From NCBI GenBank assembly GCA_014338405.1, contig JTDE01001391.1, positions 52,811 through 116,810 of the forward strand: a stretch of DNA of 64,000 nt. Direction: 5' to 3'. The translations under genes were made by a program, and so were the position numbers. Positions 1 to 12,400 of this stretch are shown here, piece by piece. Each line of letters begins with the position of its first letter. The first letter of the stretch is position 1. The notes under the pieces were generated by a model that saw only the letters and a list, made by a program, of their open reading frames with translations, ran no database searches and was not told the origin of the DNA. Origin of the DNA: Paragonimus skrjabini miyazakii (Eukaryota; Platyhelminthes; Trematoda; Plagiorchiida; Troglotrematidae).

Positions 1-3000
1 TGCAAAAGCGGTACAATGATAAACTTTCCCAGGAAGGTATGGTATATTTATGAAGCAGCTGTAGTTTCAAATGATTTTGAGCCTTTTAGAAATAATTTTT
101 TCATATCTTCAACCCTACGGACATTCCAATTATGTTCACTCAGTCCACACTTGGAAACCACTACGCAGGTCTTTGGTTCTCCTCATAAAAGTGATTCGGG
201 ACTTACTAAAATGGCACAGAGACAAACTACTGGAACCTCTATGATTCTCGAGGTCATGAAAATAGGCTAATGAAACAAGGTCACCTAGCTGTGAATTGCA
301 GATATCGGTATATGCGTAAGATAGCGTGCACTATAAAATTGCTGGCCGGCATTCTGAGTCCCCCACATAGGTCACTTACAATACTCATCAGAAAGAATCT
401 TCGTTCAGTTTATCCATGTGTTTTTGTCCATATGATTTCACACCAGTAACTTTTGACCAGCCATTTTTTTTATACACGATCCATTTACATGTATGAATTG
501 CCTAACAGGAGAAGTTACCGATTAACAGTAAAATTGAGCATATGACTCATCGGACTTTACTCTTGCCGTACAGATCTATGCATCAACAACCATCCAAAAA
601 ATAAATAAAGTAAACACAAGTTTCAGCAACACCCCCGTAACTACAACTGAGGTTAACAACTGAGGTTATCATCGGATCTGCAATAACAAAAACAGTCGAA
701 GGTTAACGACCTAATTCCAGTGTAACTACATTTTTATTAGTTATACAGGAATTGGATTGCATAAACCATTCACGATAGGTGAGCGAACGTTTCGGAATCA
801 ATCTCACAATCAGTGTAGGCTGAATGACGCAAAATCTAGCACCTTTCTCTGCAATTAGTTTAACGGTCGCATTTGCAATGCACCCGTGCAGTGGAGGGAT
901 AATCGCTTAATTTATCCTATAATTATAGATAACGTGTCATTAAACTGGTTAAAAAAAGCTATTCTACCATTTCTATTTTAATCAAATATAGCTCAATACT
1001 GAAGAAACGTTTCTAATCAAAATAACTCAAGATGAATTGGACATACATTCGCGCATTAGATCTTCGAGATAAAAGTCGAGCAAAGTTAGTTAATCGTAAA
1101 TTCCCTTGATTACAGAGTAAGTTTGATTATTCACCTAATTTATAGAGGTTGTACAGTGGAGCATGCGATAAGCTTCTCTATGAGCTAGTCTAGATCGATC
1201 GATCATCTTTGTGGAACGTTTTTTGTTTAGTTGTCGGCACTCGTCTTCCAGTTTGTAAAGTTACTGTCAACGTTGGAAGTCTTCCTACGTTGTAGTAGAG
1301 TACACCGGGTGTGGGCTAGCATACCTCAACCAAAATCTTTATCTGTGCAATTTCGGTTCGTGGACAGCTTGATAACACCTAAATTATAGAAGAAATAACT
1401 TGGCGATTTTAGCCATCTGTTGCAAGTTTCTGTTTGTGATATCGAAAAATTAGGCAATAAACTTTGTGCTTCACTAAACGTTTCCACATATTCCTCACTA
1501 ACTGTAACCTTCTGTCCTGCTGAGTACACAGCTTCATAGAAAAATGTATTGATCCGACTGGATCCCGCAAAACGGTAGGCAGATTATTAACAAACCGCTG
1601 CTGATAAGGAATACTTAGAAAATCTAGCAAAGCCTGTCGAGGAAAATCTCGATCAAACTATACACAACGTAATTGCTGAATTTGGGAGAACTGGTGTCTT
1701 AGCTCAAATAACTGAGACAATCGCATCCAAATTCTCACCGGTTATGTAAGCAGAGGAATAGAGGTTAGGAACAGCTATTTGCACGCCTGCGATCGCATTG
1801 GAACTTCACGAATTCCAATTTGTTTTGCGTACCCATAGTCGCAGTCATCGTTTACTCATTAATTGTCTGCGTCCAATCCAATTTATCTTCCCTGGATAGA
1901 AAACCATCAAATTACCAGTTTCTGTCTTCTAGATTATATCAGTACTTTTAACTGTATTGTCTGAAAGATCATGTCCTTCATTTTAATTGAATATAAGATT
2001 AAATTGTCTCATATCGTATGGTCCGTTTCAGCTTACCTGCCTAAGTGGCCCGGTATATTCCCCCCTCGTCACAAGTTTTCTCTTTATCCTGAAGTTTTTC
2101 AAACTACAGATATACAAATGTCTAATAATTGTATGGGCTACAATTATGGAAATTATGTCTTGTAAGCTAGAAACCAGCCTGATTATCCGCAGGTCTTTAT
2201 GCAACATATGCTCAACCGGCAGAACCATGACACCTGCTAGTTCACATTGCTGGTTTGAACCCAGCGATATTCTGAGGCTTTCCGACTTAGTCTAATCTAA
2301 CTAACCAAATCTACCGTCTACCATACAACAAGTATATATAAATACCTGTACCCGATTCTATGATTCATATACTGCCTGCTTTCACTACTACTAAGTTATC
2401 TCGAAAATTGTCCTCCCCATTGTGCTGTAAAGCCAAACCAGCAGTTTGTTCTATTGTCTTCTGAAGATGGCAGAAGCATGGTATAAACAAAGCAGTATTT
2501 TAGGTTCTTCCGCAACAAAACTTTAGCGTTCCATCTCCATCTTTCTCATTTTTGTTTACCTCACGTGGAATCCATATCTCTAACTTTTGTCAAGCCTTCA
2601 CTATTGTGCTAAACACTCGGGAGACCGTAGCGTGAGTTCGTTCGACTACAAGATACAAATATGTCAGCTAAAACCTTTCGGAGTTACAAAATCGATTCAC
2701 ATTTTTACTACTGTAAACAAGATAATTTTGATCTCAGCTCACGGTATATGTTTGTTGATCGCACTTATTCCACTGATCCGCGTCTTTGATTAATGCAACC
2801 TATGCTATACGTCGTCTGCCTTCTACATGGTTGAATGAAACATGTCGATCGATATCTACGCCTAGTATACGACTGTTTTGCTCTATTTTACTACGTCAGT
2901 TCTTTCACTGATGAGGCTCCGTCTTCAACGTCGATTGCCTCTGTCTGGAACAATGGTGATTTTAAGAGGTAGAACAACCTAGTGAAATGTGTAACAGACC

Positions 3001-6000
3001 ATCAATTTCATAAAGTTGTTTAACTGTTTTTCTGAAACTGTCTTTTGCTTGGTAATAAAAGTGTATCGGTTACACAGTAAACGATTTCTAATTCACTAGT
3101 CTGGGGTCACGTTGGATATGCCTTATGTACTTTAGTCAGCCAACACCTGCGTTTAGATGTTAATTTCCCACAGTTCCGATTAAGCTATGCATGGCCACGA
3201 TGAACCAATCAGGATGGTTCTTTTCACACCTACGCTTGCTGAGATAAACTGCTGATCGATGGCCTTCGATTCACCTTGAAGGATGTTGGGAATGGCTAGA
3301 CCAATCAGTATTCGGACGAGATGTATCAATCGGTTGGCCTACGGAACGGAATGGATTGACTTATGCCTCCTACAAGAGTTTCTATGTTAGGGAACGAAGT
3401 GAAAAACGAAAATAAGACTGAAAGACACTATCGACCTCAAGTAAAATGAACTGCCAACTGGCAGTATATACTGGTAGTTTTCAATCCGTTTTTAAAATAA
3501 CCTACAAATCTCCTTGCCTACCATTTGTGTTCACAGTTTATTCCCAAACCTAATCTCCTACTTGTGTTTTGAAATGGTACACGGAAGAGATGGCTTATGA
3601 AACATAAATTTTAGAACATTTCTCCACTTTGTAGTTGAACATATTTTTGGCTTGACAGGGTGATTTTTGTGAAGCTAGCAAAAATTACTCCAGAGCAATT
3701 TAGCAATCTACTGGAGTTTTATGAAACACAATCATCTTTATTCCGACACAATGATTTAGGGTTCATGATAGTCTTTCTAACTCCGCAACCGAATGACCAG
3801 TTTTGACTTTCCATGAACTAATCACGAAAAATATGTTTGAAGAAGATTTGAACCGATATCTTACACTTCGCAAGTTTATCTATTGTCAACCTGAACACTG
3901 GTTCGGAAGGATGGTTTTAGACAAAGAGGTTAAATCAGCGGATATTTGACCAGCGTTCCAGACAGGTGGTTCAATGGATGAGTTGGTCGGTTCTCAACTG
4001 GAAGATTGCTAATTCGCACAAATCACTGCTATACGCTGAACGTAAAGATGATTAATGTCTGTCAGACATTGGGCATCATGAACTGTTTACATCATAGCAA
4101 TTTCCACTTCTGTTGACCATATCTGTTGACCTATAATAACTGTGATAGGGTTGAAGACTTCGTAAAGTTCATGAACAGCTGGTTTCATAGTCCACGGTTT
4201 AAAAGTCTTCTGGACGGAGAAGATAAATGTTTCATCAGATTATTTCGAAAAGTCAACATCCGAAGGTTTCGAATGTAAACGGTGACCTAAATGAACAAAT
4301 GAATACGTTGCTAGGTAGCAAAAATAAACCTAGCCACAGTCTGTCAGACTTATAACAAACGGGCGATCGTACACACATAGAACTCGACTAGTTGATGACA
4401 GCTAAGGAATGCCGAACCTAGCTTCACTATACTAGAACGTGTGCGCTGGTCAGCCTGTCTGAAGATCCATACTGAGTTCCTAAATGTGTACAATAAACCT
4501 GCGCTTAAAATGTAAACCACGTATGTTGTCACAACGAACTCCTCTAAGGTGTTACAGGTTGAGCGTAATCAAAGTCCCACTGAACCTGGCCCGTAAACTG
4601 GGCGGCCCACTTGAGGTTTTAGCTTTAGCGAATCACCTCAAAAGAGATAGACTTGGTGAGAAAAGATTTTTGGCGGACGACGGTTTCCACATGTTGAATT
4701 CACGTGTTCTTCTGCACGTAGACAACACATTGAAACTTGTTTTGCCCTGAACAACTTGTAATAGATATAAGTTGATGAAGAGTTTCAATCTGTCACTTTT
4801 GGGTATACTTACTGACATTGGCATTATCTATGAGGGTATACAAACAGGTCAACTTTGTTGCGCAAATTAATGACGTACAGACAAGTCCAACATTGATGGC
4901 AAACTTCCTGAATGAAGCGTTCCGACCATATGTAAAGTAACTCATGCACTGAATTAGGTTACTTAAATAGTGATGCGCAGTTCACGTACATACTGTGATC
5001 GCCCAAAAAGACTGGTCTGAGACCCCACTAATGGCCATCAAAAGTTTCGCATCCAAAAGAGCATTTTATACGGGAGGAATGGGGAACCGAATAGCTGATT
5101 ACGCTGATTGCGTTGGAACGTTAGAAAACAACTTGATCTGTTACAACCTTGCCGAGCAGGACGACATCTGGTGAACTAATGTACAGTAGACAGAGGAAAG
5201 TTTACCACCATCATTCTACTCAATAGCAACGGGATTCACATTATGGTGAGACCACGCCACTCCTGATCAGCATGTTCGATGGGCAGTGTTAGTTTCACAA
5301 GTTCGGTATGAAAACTCCAATCTAGTGAAGAATAGCACTGATGACGTTTGACGTACACGTCTTCTGAAACTCGAGCGTGTCATATTTCTCAACATGACCA
5401 ACCAGCAGCCCAACTGTATGGTCTGTGGCTTACAAAAAGCAATGACCTCGAAATTGCAGACAAACGATTTGATCGGAATCAGGCTGAACCCAGAAATGGT
5501 ACTCTAACCAGTAGCACCAGAATGACAGCAACAAATTATGGTAAAGCTTACACGTCATTGACAGCAGAGTCTTCACTTGAGTTTCAGAACTTCCAATTTT
5601 CGGCTATCTTAATCCCTGTAAACGTGAAGCACATTCACTATGGCCAAGGTAGTTGAAGAATACCCCATTTTGTTTTTGGCATGGTTTGGAAATAATGCAG
5701 ACCGGGCTGACTTCTCACCACAGCCCATATAGAACGTACACGCCCGGCGGTTGACTTTTTGGAGATTAGTGGTAATCAAAAAGCAGCTCATGCTAATCCC
5801 TGGACCATCTGGCGGCCAACTGAGGATATTACAATGCATTCATGTTCAAAGTCAACGTTAGTATATGAGAAAAGATGGTAGTGGTCGATACCGATAATTA
5901 TAAAGTTTAATTTTAGCTGATCAGTACGTCTGATGTTATGTTAATCTCGTACAGTGCTGTAGAAAGATCGGTGGTTTCAAGATGAGAACATGTTACGCTT

Positions 6001-9000
6001 CTCTTGGAAATTGGATTGCAACCACTTTGAGAAGCATGTATACACATGGCATGTTCGACATCACAGAGTGCCTTAAATCTTGTGCACAACTGGTAGAAAA
6101 AATGTCATTTACTTGACAAACAGATTTACAGAATCCGCAGCGAAACATAACAAAAATACAAGTTAAATCATTAATGTCCGTAGCAGTTCTATTTTTATCT
6201 GGCAGAACAGCTGGAGACGCATTACAATTCTGCCCTCAGGGATGAACAATGGCCAGCACTAAATTTTGTCCCAAGTTCTTATTCTTCTACTTTGCGCACC
6301 CAGTTGGTTCGGAAAAAACTGACCAACTCCAAGGGGCAAGCGTAACACAACCAATCGGTAGCTCAGCACGGAAGATCCCAATTTTCATGGTAGAAAGCAT
6401 CAATATCGCTGTGCTATCTAATACGTTTTATTCATATAATTTATCATAGTCCATGAAATGAGCCAGTTATTTTTTTCCCAAGTGCCGCACACAAGACAAC
6501 ATGTGAGAGGACAGTTATCCATATCGGACCTTGCAAGAGTCCATCTTCAGGGTACTATAGGACACTGAAGCAGTAACAGCCAAAGTCCTCATGAACTTGA
6601 CAACAAGACGGAGAACTAGTCTTCACAGTTTGTCAAATAGATCAACGCACCTGAACCCAAAACTGTAAATTTTAATTTATTCTTCGTGACTCCATTTAGT
6701 CTCTGCTTCCAGAGTAGTTGTGTGTGGACGAACAAGCCGAGGAAGTGAGTATTCCGACACTTAGTGGAATATCACAAAGCGATTATGGGATTTAGTTAAC
6801 GCCCAAGGCATAACACGACTGATGAAACAAGCCCGCATGAAAAGAAGTCGGCTCAGTGAGCAAGAAATGACGGAACAGAAATGAACACGATATTTGAATC
6901 AAAACTGCACTGCAGTGTTAAATGTTGGAAGAGTGACATAATAATGCACAAACTAGACAATAAATTTATTGCTTTGTTGAAAGGCTCCACGGCAAAGGCT
7001 GGTGTACGACCATGTTATCGCGTTATACCGTTGCCACAGCACGATAAATATGTGTTTTCCGCAAGTAGAAAGCGCAGTGATTCTGTTGAATACCGTTGGA
7101 ACTGTTAGGTTCCAACCCACAGTTCTACTAGCTGTGCTATCTTTCATAACATTGTGAACCCTGGATTACGCTTCATTTTCAGCACCTGGGATTCGTCTGA
7201 ACCAGTATCTCTAGTTGTGTTTTTGAAATATATCATCTACTAAGGCAACTGTTGCCTGTTACCCAGTTCAAAATGGCTTTTGAACTAGTTTAACTCAGTC
7301 ATCACTTCACACCCTCAATTATTTTCTACTGGCTATCACGGTTGAATGTAGACTGAGGCGGACCAAATAACGGGGTTGCAACTTGAATCCGTAAAAACTT
7401 ACAATACGCGCTCCCAACCCCACATTGCGATTATTGTCAAGAGTCATTGAGCGATTGGAGCAGGACAGAGCTGAACCCGTTTGCCTCGCATTACGAATTG
7501 GAATGCACGATAAAAGATCTCATATGACTGGATAAGAGCTATGGTTCAACTTATTGTCAGTTTTATACCAGTTTCCAAACAGCAGGACAGCAAGTAAAAA
7601 CGTTATGCTAGTAGCCTTTCGATGGTCAACATCTCATACAGAAAATGCAGTGGTTTTCTCTTTCCTTGAACTCGTTTTTCTACAACGTAAGCCCGGTTTT
7701 CGCCTGCTACACCCATGTGTGAAGATGAATCACCAACCGTCCATTCTGTCACCACTAAAAAACAACCTGAGCTTGATATCACAACCCTACCGTGCTATTC
7801 CATTTATGAGGAAGAGGCCCAATTAAATCTCCAAAAACCTTCTTTGGTTTTTGCTTGTTAAAAAAGGGTACATAAGGCAAAGGCGTTTTATAACCAATAA
7901 ATATTTTTTTCCAACGTGGCTTCCTCCTCCCGGATCGAACACTATCTATAAATCATATGAGGGCCGCCTAATGAGTAGCAATTGTGGTTAGTTTTGACAT
8001 ACTCCCACAGTTAGTTGGTTTCCACACAAAACAATTCACAACAAAGCGGGCTCTCACAAGCATTCGCTTAGTTAGTAGGAGGTGTAGCCACCTTATCCAC
8101 TAATATATACTCACAACGAGTGCTAATTCGTCAATTTGCATACACAAAGTACACCGGGTCAACCTTATGCAAAGTTGAACAGTCTAAAGTTCTTACGGAA
8201 GCCAACATGCTACTCTGTCGGTGTCGCTATTAGAAGATATCATCTACCACGAGCATGAAGATCACAAAACAAATGAACGTTTTATTATCCTGTCCAATCT
8301 TTGATGCAAAAAGTTCGTTTTTCGGGAAACTATGCATAAGACAATTCAACGTTAGTTCAGACTTACTTCACGAACTATCCGTATTCTAAATAACAGTAAC
8401 CATAAGGTGCGAACACAGGTGTGAGATAATTAGGCCCAGCTTTAAAAATATCATTCTCAGTCAAAACTCACGAAAGACCATGAAGTAATTGCCCTTCCCT
8501 GTACTTAAAGAGCGAATCAACCCTCCCTGACATGTTGCAACAGTGGACCGAATGCAGATATTAGTCCTCTACAAAAAAATGCCCAGTATATCGCTTGTTT
8601 GTTGTTCGGCTGCACGTTGAAACCCATTTCCTAGAAAGACAATTGTGACGTTTATCTAAATCGCGGGTTTTGTAAATGACTGTCAAATGTTAGGATTAAC
8701 CGGCCAGAAAAGACAGACCTGAATCATCTTGAAAACCCACGGAATATCATCACAAACAGACTGCACCAAAATGAACGAACTTCCCATCACAAACATAAAC
8801 AGAAAACGACAGATTTGCAAGTTGAGCAAATGCATCGATAAATTAACAATAAAATATTTGGCAAACATCATGCAATGAAGTTCTGTCTCACTTTGTGAAC
8901 GACTGGGATACACATACTTCACTGATCTCTGTGCACTTGAAGTCATAAAGTTGCTTCGCAAAGTGAACTCATGATTGTTTACAACCGTTTTTGCGTTTTA

Positions 9001-11815
9001 TGCTTATTATTTCAATTCTGTGTTGTTTTGGAGAAAAAATGTGTCAGCCGCTTTGTCACTTGACAGTGAAGATAACTTTGTGAGGTAGAAATGTGTTAGG
9101 GTGGTATAAAAGTATTCGAACACAACAGAATGTCAGATATGTTATACAATTTCATTTTATTCCCGAGGTGGATAAATTGTTTCATTTGGACTGTTAACAG
9201 TAGACTGTGGAACTATCGCACTAACAAAATCACTTAGGATCAGTTATAAAATAGTCAGTGTTAAAAAAACGCGTGATTAATTCGACAACGCTTGAACCGG
9301 TGAAACAGACCTAATCTACCTACTATTCACTGAATCCAAATATTTTTATGAACCGTGGGTTGTTACGAGATAACGTGATTGTGAGTAGGCTGAAATCAAG
9401 TGTTTGCTGTAACTGGCGGATGAAATGTTTCAGTCGATCATCAGTTACACTGAGTTGCGCAAACGTGATTTGAAACCTGTGCCAGTTCTGAACAGTTTAC
9501 TAGCCTATTCTTGCAGACCACCAGGTGTATAGTTTTGAAAGGATATTGCGGCAGCGTGTTTGACTATCTCCTTACGACCGGCCTATTATTCAGGGGACTT
9601 TGTCGCAAGTACTTTTAGTTCCCAAAATTTGTTCCCTTTTGTCCACACCGGGTATAAAATTCTCTGCGTACATGCTCACGACTTACTGGGGCCGAAAGTT
9701 CAGGTGAGATAAGTTGGTAGTGTCTAGAGGAGCAAGAGGCAGGACGGTTGCGTCAGAAGAACGTAGACCTGAGTTCACTTGCTGATCGTGCACTTTTGGC
9801 AGACTGTATTTAAAACGGAACCCCAATTTGGTGCATTTTCAAAGATGGCTCACCGAATAATTGGAATGTGAAAAGTGCAATCAAGCGTGAACGTTGTTCG
9901 TAGTACAAAAACTTAATCCTCAGCCGGCATATAGGAAGGAGCAAATTGCAAATATCGTTAACCCTTTCTCGCAAATATATAGATCTAGTTGTTTTTGAAC
10001 CAGGCCTATTAAGAAGATGCTGTTAGTCTTTTGGCACGTATTACTCAACTTGAAATGGTAACGATTACCAACGTGCGTTCCCTACCTGTTTAGTTCGTCT
10101 GTGCATCAGACAATGAAAACTGAAGTCTGCGAATCCAACAGAACCACAAATGATATCTTAGGATTAGAGGCAACGAGTGCAACCAGTAAAATTTGAATTT
10201 CTTAACAAGGTATTCACAAATCAAAACAGTAGCGGTGATTACAACGCTTGAGAAGATTTGTAGCTCAAGGTATGGGTTTTGTTAGTCACGGGTTGCTTCT
10301 CGTCCTGGTTATTCAGCTTGGGTATGTTGCCCGTTTATTGCAGTCAAACAAAGCGATGGTATCATTACGGACTTATACAACTTTTGTAAGAAGCATTAAT
10401 TTGAACGTCGGTTGGGTGAACAAAGATTCGCCTATTTTAATAACACAACATAATGACGCTCCATTTTCATCGTAGAACCAACTAGTACTTACTTAAACCA
10501 ACACGAATTGAGGCCGGGTGTAATGAAAAAAATAAGAATGAGCAATCTAGAACTGCTGGATGCGTAAATTAGCACGCTATCTAAAGTATGATTATGAGAA
10601 AGGAAATCATTGTTGACTAGTGTCTTCTTTTCGGGGTGTTCACGAAAATGTACTGTCAGTGTTAATTGGAGTCTGAAAATTAACCAACTAGATAAGTGCA
10701 AAACCTAACGCCAATAAACGCGGTTCATTTGTAATTACTTAAAAATAGACATTAGTGACAACAGTGGACGCACGCAAGCGATTGAAGCTGAGTGGCAATG
10801 AAAAACTGAGGCAGATTCGATGTTAAGCTCTTCATAGTTTAAGCGTGAGAGATAACGGTTGGTGAGCTAATTGCGATTGCTCAATATGTGAAAACGACCA
10901 ATTATTAAGCAACAAGATTGATTGAGAGTCGTCAGTAATTACTTAAGAGCCGAAAGCTATAGTTCAATACTCGTGGAGTTCCGAAGACCGTAGATTGTCA
11001 ATCAGATAACATCACCGCCTATTATCTAGTTTTCATCAGTTTTTTGATAGAACAAGGGTGATTCAGCTAGTTCTTGTGAATTCTTAGTATGTGATTGATT
11101 ACTTGGTTTCCGTCACCTTAATTTCTTGCTAGCTGTCGTGGTAACTTCAGTTCGGTGAGTAGTACCATTCTAATTCTCCCATTGCTGTTCACAGTAAAAA
11201 GTGTTTTTTTTATCACTACCAATGATTGTATTTCGCAGAATTTTCTCAGAAGTTATTAAATTGTCTATCCCACACTTAGTAAACCGTAAAATGCATCATA
11301 GGCTTTTCACGAAGTCACTTAAATCAAACAACATACATATAAGCTAATGGTTTAGGAGCATTTGAGCATTCAAACATTGCCTAATCTAGAGAACCGCTGT
11401 AAAATGCGATACAGTTTTCTGTGTCCGTCAGTCTATCGAATGCGTTATGAACAACAAAAGAAGTCTAAAGGAAAGTATAAAAAATGGGGTACAATAACGC
11501 TTATCTCTTGATTGCCTGTTTTGAACATTAACCAACGCGATTCCTAGAGCAGTCAGTCGATGGAAGTTTAGGTAATGTGAAGCCAAATATCTTCACTTTG
11601 TTGTGTTAAAATTGTGATCAAAAATTAAACTCCATCTTTATACCATTTAACTGGTTACAGCCAAAAATTTCATAGTTTGAATTAGCAGTTGATTACCGTT
11701 AGGTTCTTAGACATTCGGTTTTAGTCCACAAACAAACACTCTTGGTTGTTATCGGATCGCTTGTTTTCATACAAAGATCAACTCCCCTGTCAAACATTCG
11801 ACTTTGGCTTTTGAA
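1..11815. other. Non-coding stretch, probably intron 1 of the choline transporter
   Basis: I see no exon, RNA gene or recognisable mobile element. ORFs are under about 105 codons and overlap at random on both strands (for example 1987-2295 plus and 5348-5656 plus), with no recognisable motif. A minus-strand hydrophobic ORF at 8683-8961 did not match the transporter. A perfect 13-bp tandem duplication lies at 643-668. The stretch lies 3' of the transporter exon on that gene's strand, so it is most likely intronic. Confidence 0.5.
643..668. repeat. 13-bp tandem duplication
   Basis: ACAACTGAGGTTA occurs twice head to tail with no mismatch (643-655 and 656-668). It is probably a replication-slippage product with no function I can name. 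Confidence 0.8.
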
Positions 11816-11819
11816 GTGT

Positions 11820-11950
11820 GGAAAACGCTGTGGTATTCAAGATACACTAGGCTCAGGTTTCGTTCTCATTGGAGCTCGTAAATAGTATATTTCGTGGCCA
11901 CGGCTGAGGCTAGAAACACCATCCATGCTTTTAATCACCGATCGATTGTG
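11820..11950 (-). mobile_element. tRNA-derived SINE, degraded copy C
   Basis: The plus strand here reads as the complement of the SINE copies at 12168 and 22724. It shares the ordered blocks CTCAGGTTTCGTTCTCATT, GGAGCTCGT, then a G/C-rich block and CCATGCTTTT. The tRNA-like head is too decayed to show a clear A box. It lies about 200 bp from copy A in the opposite orientation. Identification rests on the shared block order with the better copies. Confidence 0.55.
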
Positions 11951-12167
11951 GGTGGTGTTAAATGTATATGAGAACTCAAGTCACCCAATGCTCAACCGTA
12001 ATCAAAATACTGCTCAGCAAGTTAATGAGTTCCGTAGTTTTAAGTTAGAAAGAAGCCCTAGTCGAGAGGTCATCGATTAGAATCAACAGGACAGTTACTG
12101 TGTCTCCTCTGGAGTCCATCGGGCAACCTGATCATTACTCATAAGCTAAAGTGGTTGAGCGTTCACG

Positions 12168-12400
12168 TATAATTTGGTCGTGCCTAATGTGAGGTCAGTG
12201 GCGCAGTAGTCAACCCTGTTGCCTCAAGAAGGCGTGGCCGGAGTTCTGGTTTCGGCAGTGGCGAGGATATGCCCTACTGACGAGCTCTAATAAGACCAAA
12301 ACCCGAGTCTAATATTTCTTTTCGGAAGTGGCCGACTGGAAAGTCTATGTGAATGTGACAGTTGCGACCAGTTGTGAGTAATGTTTGATTTATGTGTTCA
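12168..12400 (+). mobile_element. tRNA-derived SINE, copy A
   Basis: This is a non-autonomous retroposon with an internal RNA polymerase III promoter. An A-box-like TGGCGCAGTAG is at 12199-12209, and a degraded B-box position (AGTTCTGGTTT) follows about 33 bp later at 12242-12252. The unrelated body contains CTACTGACGAGCTCTAATAAGACC and then GACTGGAAAGTCTATGTGAATGTGACAG in register. The same order recurs, reverse-complemented, at 22724-22948, continuing through the tail. A CR1- or RTE-type LINE would supply the enzyme for copying such an element. No target duplication was identified. Confidence 0.75.

Noticed and set aside
2200..2300. GGTTCAAACC on the minus strand as a tRNA-like promoter
   Set aside because: No A box upstream and no fold; only a 13-base match to another place, expected by chance.
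5390..5470. AAQLYGLWLTKSN resembling the Penelope LYGLPK block
   Set aside because: No other RT block follows in any frame, so coincidence is more likely.
8683..8961. Hydrophobic minus ORF as a later choline transporter exon
   Set aside because: Residues do not match any transporter helix I know and the ends lack matching splice phase.
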